DNA of 64,000 nucleotides from Prosapia bicincta. Taxonomy: Eukaryota; Arthropoda; Insecta; Hemiptera; Cercopidae. Below the pieces are notes generated by a model. The model was not told where the DNA came from and searched no databases. It worked only from the letters and a program-made list of their open reading frames with translations. Both the position numbers and the translations under genes were made by a program. Shown here piece by piece: positions 59,038 to 64,000 of the stretch. Within the stretch, counting starts at the first letter, position 1; the number at the start of each line of letters is the position of its first letter. The stretch lies in the NCBI GenBank assembly GCA_036971475.1, contig JBAIZL010000003.1, positions 56,581,342 through 56,645,341 of the forward strand. The letters run 5' to 3'.

Positions 59038-59153
59038 ATACTTACTTCCTTTTCATCAAGACAGCTGCCATCTAATAAACCACCAGCATTAGCGACCAGA
59101 ACCACCAACACCTAAATCATCACCACCTATTGCAAACTAAGTCTTTCAACCAG
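59038..59153 (+). other. Candidate exon (116 bp)
   Basis: Bounded by CTGTTTTCAG and ACCAG|GTGAAT. All frames contain a stop, so it could only be a terminal coding or an untranslated exon. The C/A-rich right half is unlike the surrounding AT-rich DNA. Confidence 0.3.
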
Positions 59154-60060
59154 GTGAATTTATTTTTCCATTTCAAGTTTTTAAAAGTATATATTAATCT
59201 TGCAAGAAACAAGATTAGTTTAATATACAGATTCGGCTAATATAATGTAGAATATTAAAAAGACTTTATCTAAATTGTAGAATATTATCTGTGTTTTAGC
59301 TTTATTTTTCCTAGAATTGTTATTATGCTGTTAGCAGGAAGGTTTCGAAAGGTTTTCAATAATCAGTTGATTTATTATATGTTTTTTTTCAAATAAATGA
59401 TAGACATGTAGAGTTATGGTTAAATAAAGAGTCAAAGATATTTATTTTAATTTTGCAACATTTCAGATTTCAATATTAAAAAGTGGGTTTATTTTAAACT
59501 AGGGCTGAATACTTATAATTATAATATTGGTAATAATAATTCTGGGTATTTGACTACTAATAGTTGCAAGGATATTAATTTTTTTATTTTTACCTCATAT
59601 AAAAAGTATTTAGAAGAAAATTGCTAATAATATAAGAAGATTAAACATTAAAACAGTTCCTGTACTTTGTCTAATCACATTCGTTCCGTCATTATCTCCA
59701 CAGATAGTTAACATATTACCACGTTAAATTTATAACTATTCTTTATATAGAATAAATATATTGTGTTGATAGCATTTTATGTATTGTAAGAATATTAATT
59801 ATGTATTAACTGAATTGCACTATTCATATCATTATAACAAACTCATAAGATATGATTCTCTCTTCAGCTATTGTTTTAACTATTGTGAAAGTTTTAATGT
59901 CTGAGTTCAAAGTTTTATACAAAGTTTCAAACTTTACTTTCTAATATTTCTATTCAGTTTTTTTGATATAATTTAAGCTACAGATATATTTACAAATTAT
60001 TGATAGTCGTTTATTTTGCATATTATTAATAAATTGAATTTTATTTCATATATTGGTATT
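59154..60060. other. Unassigned sequence
   Basis: AT-rich. No gene or element recognised. Confidence 0.5.
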
Positions 60061-60440
60061 GTTGAATTTTGTAGTCCATTATGTTTGGTGAAACTTTATT
60101 AATCACTTTAATATTAGTTCATGACTATCCGAACTTAAAATTTTGTAAATTTGAAAACACTTACTAAGACAGAACGTTTTCATGGCGAACTTCATCAGTT
60201 CCTTCTGCTTGGAGTTGTTATGTTAAGTGGTGACGGTTTTAAAGGCAGGTTTTTGATAGTATCAAAGAGTATGTATACAAGAGTTTTTCAACAAAAATGG
60301 ACCACATCTAAACACACTAAAAAATATGAAATTTACAAACACACAAAAACACAAAGTACAAACATATTTAACGATCAAACTCAACACAAATCATACATAC
60401 TCTTTGATACTATATTAAAAAAATGCTTAACTAAGTGAAT
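60061..60440. mobile_element. Penelope-like family A copy 5, collapsed
   Basis: The left 60061-60275 is the family end in inverted orientation (TTTTGTAGTCCATTATGTTTGG, ATGACTATCCGAAC, then CTGATGA on the - strand with a damaged stem). From about 60290 the + strand encodes the endonuclease tail (KYEIYKHTKTQSTNIFNDQT). The two halves are fused back to back with everything between lost. A family E end follows at 60427-60459. Confidence 0.7.
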
Positions 60441-60450
60441 ACGTAATTGC

Positions 60451-61002
60451 TTACTTGGAAGGTTTCCTAAAGGTTAGTTTACTGTGTCTCATTCCTTCAG
60501 CCCTGACCCAGTGCTCATAGTGTCTTTCAGCCATCCACCTTCGCACTGCAATCTTGACCATGGATTTGGAAATACCTACCGCCGGCTCCGGTCCAATTAG
60601 GGGAGTTGAAGACCCCTCTCTGGCCAGTGCATCTGCGGCTTCATTTTCAAATATTCCCCTATGCCCTGGCACCCAACCTATCTTGATTTGATTGTGCTTT
60701 GCCAGGGCTTCTAGGTTATTTAGGCACTCCCTAAATATGGCCGAGGTGACCACATGTTCGTTTAGTGCCTTAATTGCTGCCTGACTGTCAGAGAAAATAG
60801 CAATCCTGTGTATTCCCCTTCTCGCTATCTCTCCCTGACAGGCATTTATAGCATATATTTCGGCCTGAGAGACAGAGGTATGCCTCCCCAAGGAAAAAAC
60901 TAGTTTTACCCTTGGGTTTTTACAATACACCCCCGCTCCAGTGCCGAAGTCCATCTTGGAGCCATCTGTGTACCAGATCTGAGCTTCCGATGTTACTCCC
61001 GA

Positions 61003-61005
<3 letters not shown>
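60451..61005 (-). CDS. RNase H domain of a non-LTR retrotransposon, fragment
   Basis: Open on the - strand from about 61005 (GVTSEAQIWYTDGSKMDFG) to the stop at 60451. RNase H residues are all visible: Asp in YTDGSK, Glu in QAEIYAI, Asp in FSDSQAAIKAL, then PGHRGIFENEAADALAR with His and the last Asp. The fold removes RNA from RNA-DNA hybrids. Wording is typical of the I/R1/Jockey-group elements of insects. Both ends are abrupt: the right meets a family B fragment at about 61003, and the left stops within two codons of a family E end. Base composition is much richer in G and C than its neighbours. It is a well-preserved but truncated fragment. Confidence 0.87.
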
Positions 61006-61755
<750 letters not shown>

Positions 61756-61910
61756 GAAGTTTCTTGATGTAATCATCTTGAATTCACTGAATAAACTAAT
61801 TTTAAACAACTTAACTAAGTGAATACGGAATTGCTTACTCAATTAAGTACTTGCTTACGAGCAAGTAAACAATTACGTATTCATTTAGTTAAGTAGTTTA
61901 AAATTAGCAT
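61756..61910. mobile_element. Family E ends joined as a foldback
   Basis: ATTTTAAACAACTTAACTAAGTGAATACG and its inverted copy CGTATTCATTTAGTTAAGTAG... lie back to back with no interior. It begins with GAAGTTTCTTGATGTAATC, shared with 7367 and 55991. Confidence 0.65.
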
Positions 61911-63206
61911 GACTGGATTGGTCTTGCCTTTGAAGGAAGCCGTCATCTTCAGTCGCCTGGAATGGTTCAGGAATGTTCCATATCCTTCTCCTGTGTTCTT
62001 GTGAGTCCCTATTCTCCAGTGACTTGATAGTTCCGTTCGGAATGGTTTTACTGCGGTTATTTTACTTTGAGAAATTTGTACTAAGAGTTTTCGTTCCTAG
62101 CAAGGCTAGGGATTAACTATTTAGCCTGCCAGGATGATGCCAAAGAAAACTTAAATAACAACACCTACTCCCGCAGTCCCTGTTCTCTGGCTCGTATATC
62201 TAATCTGACCGGTGTCTCAAATCCAACAACTCCAATTTGGCATCTGTAACGTTTTTCCCACTCCTATCTCTATCTTCTTTGACTTTGATCTTTGCGATTA
62301 GGTTTTAAAACTTTTAAAATGATTTGGCTTTACCGTAACACTTTGTTTTTTGTAATTAATACTCCTTTAGTATTGCTACATTTTATTTGAATATTTTTTT
62401 AAAAAATTTGTTATTTATTAAATTTTGGCTTTTAAGCCTTCAAACAGCATTTTTTGCCCGTTTGAGCACATACACACGGGCACACATGCACACCAAACCA
62501 CTTGGGATAAGAGAAAATTTAGTTTATAACTTGTTTTATTTCCTGGTTACAGTTTATTACAGCAAGCATTTGCAGCATGTAAATATGTTACATTTGTTAT
62601 TAAATTGCTAACGTACAGGCCTATTGGTTAAATGTGTGTGTAAAGGTTGTGGTAATTGGCTATGACTGCTTTAAGCATAAAGCTTTGGGATATAGGTCCT
62701 TGGGGAAACCTGCAAAAGAATAACATTGTTTGTGTTACAAAATACATTTGGTTTTGAAGGATCATTTAGTGTGAAAAGAAGTATTTAACAGCAGTGTAGG
62801 ACATTTCCCGAAAATCCTGTTTAAAAAAGTGTATAAAAATTAGGAAAAAAATCACAAACCTAAAACTATGTATTTAGATATAAAGCAGAGAAGAACACTA
62901 CAGTGGGTTTTATTGAAAATGTTTACGTAATGTGTTTCATGCTATATTTATTTGTGTGTAATATTTAGGAAACAAATTAAATATAGATGTCTTGCTTTTG
63001 TATAATTCGAGGTTTTTAACGGGAAAATTTGTAATTAAAAAATCTAAAGTAAAACATTTAATACCAACATCCGATAAAATCTTATTAAAAACAGAAAGAC
63101 GTTTATCTTCAAAAGTACTATAAGATACTAACCAGAAAAGTGAACTTCCCATAGAGTAATACAAAGTTATAGATGGAAACAACTAATGTTGTTATTGCAT
63201 TTGCAG
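61911..63206. other. Unassigned sequence
   Basis: 61911-62290 is richer in G and C than the rest and could be part of a retroelement untranslated region, but no coding motif is visible. The remainder is AT-rich. The last ~280 bp resemble 25870-26159. Confidence 0.4.
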
Positions 63207-63313
63207 ACCATTGTTGGGCCAAGCAGAAAATGATTTTAAAAAAGCCACCTCGGAGCGCCCTGGAAAATCCCAGGAGACTCCCAGAGCCTCCCCGCACCGT
63301 AAACTGCAAGAAG
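63207..63313 (+). other. Candidate exon, related to 26160-26249
   Basis: Bounded by CATTTGCAG and AAG|GTGAGT. Open in two frames. The frame shared with 26160-26249 reads GQAENDFKKATSERPGKSQ, continuing ETPRASPHRKLQE, a basic, proline- and serine-rich tail. Start phase 2, end phase 1 in that frame. Markedly richer in G and C than the flanks, which favours a real exon. No family recognised. Confidence 0.45.
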
Positions 63314-64000
63314 GTGAGTTGATAGGTTGATTATATTTGCTGTATTGTATGGATAGTAGTGAGGATGAAAATAATAAGATGAAACAAGCAAAGTGAAAAT
63401 AATCCAAGAAAGCTGGTACAAAGTCTGGCAAAAATTAATTCTATTTACGTCAGGTTTATGCTATTATTAAACATATAATATTTTGGATACACACCTCGAT
63501 AAAATTACCTATTTTTCTAGCAACAAACCTAAACCTCAGGAACAATGAATCTTTCCATGGAAACAATAATGTAACCTTAACGGGTGATACCAGGCAACCA
63601 CATTTCAGCCATTGTAATATCCTGTTATATTTTTACAATAAATAATTTTATATTATTTTCCCCATTTCTCGACTTTATATTTTGATTGATTATATAGATG
63701 TGTTTTATTTGTTTAGTTTTCAAAATATTTGATATCCTATAATGCTCATATATATGCACGTAAATTTTGTTGTATGGGTTTTATTTAGTGACCTATATAA
63801 ACAATAATTGAACATAATCGTTGATTCTTTGCAATTAGAACTCGCAGAAATCGTTCAATACACCAAAGAATATAAACAAAGACAGCAACAGAGTATCAGA
63901 CGCAAACAAAACTCTCGACGAAAAATAACACTTTTACACTCACCACCAGTTTCATCTACGCACAATAAACACCATAAACATCGAATTTAATATAAACGAG
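63314..64000. other. Unassigned sequence to the end of the window
   Basis: AT-rich. An open stretch at 63808-63990 (Gln, Lys and His-rich) is not convincing as a gene. Confidence 0.45.

Noticed and set aside
63808..63990. Gln/Lys/His-rich open frame at the window end
   Set aside because: Low-complexity composition, no splice context and no recognisable domain.

Overview
This window is nuclear DNA of an arthropod, almost certainly an insect. It is very AT-rich and sparse in host coding sequence. The only host gene I recognise with confidence is an Ankyrin (Ank2-like) gene on the + strand. Three in-phase exons (2568-2765, 4847-5143, 8987-9331) encode about eight and a half ankyrin repeats whose sequence is closest to arthropod ankyrins. 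No later ankyrin exon is visible, so everything from 9332 onward is either one very long intron or intron plus neighbouring sequence. The order within insects cannot be decided from what I see.

Layout. 1-9331: ankyrin exons and introns holding a deleted piggyBac element (549-1540), an 88-bp tandem repeat (3949-4476) and two foldback retroelement ends (6831-7058, 7364-7735). 9387-10480: a dead mariner element. 10511-22239: an 11.7-kb satellite array of ~160-bp monomers, organised near its left side as a four-monomer higher-order repeat of ~641 bp and interrupted by a Penelope-like element. 23850-24056: a near-perfect foldback. 26493-27470: a ~257-bp tandem repeat. 27632-30080: the best-preserved mobile element, a Penelope-like retroelement with a complete reverse transcriptase and a GIY-YIG endonuclease separated by one frame break. 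30563-33930: hAT transposon remains. 34237-35195: long microsatellites. 37787-39750: a terminal-inverted-repeat transposon of a little-described type carrying a DGCGGQNRN motif. 44530-44670: a possible CpG-type promoter. 45000-61400: repeated, inverted and nested Penelope-like copies, a segmental duplication, and a fragment of a non-LTR retrotransposon RNase H. 61400-64000: mostly unassigned, with one exon-like segment.

How the parts relate. At least six groups of Penelope-like ends lie here, several as foldbacks. All but two carry the same small structured motif next to the end: CTGANGA, one extra base, a 5-6 bp hairpin stem, then GAAA. The stem bases differ between families yet still pair. 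This looks like a hammerhead-related RNA element with a conserved one-base insertion and is the most interesting signal in the window. Several short segments bounded by good splice sites (26160, 36747, 39875, 46746, 54940, 58870, 59038, 63207) may be exons of unrecognised transcripts, but I could not chain them in a single reading frame. No tRNA, rRNA, CRISPR array or virus was seen.
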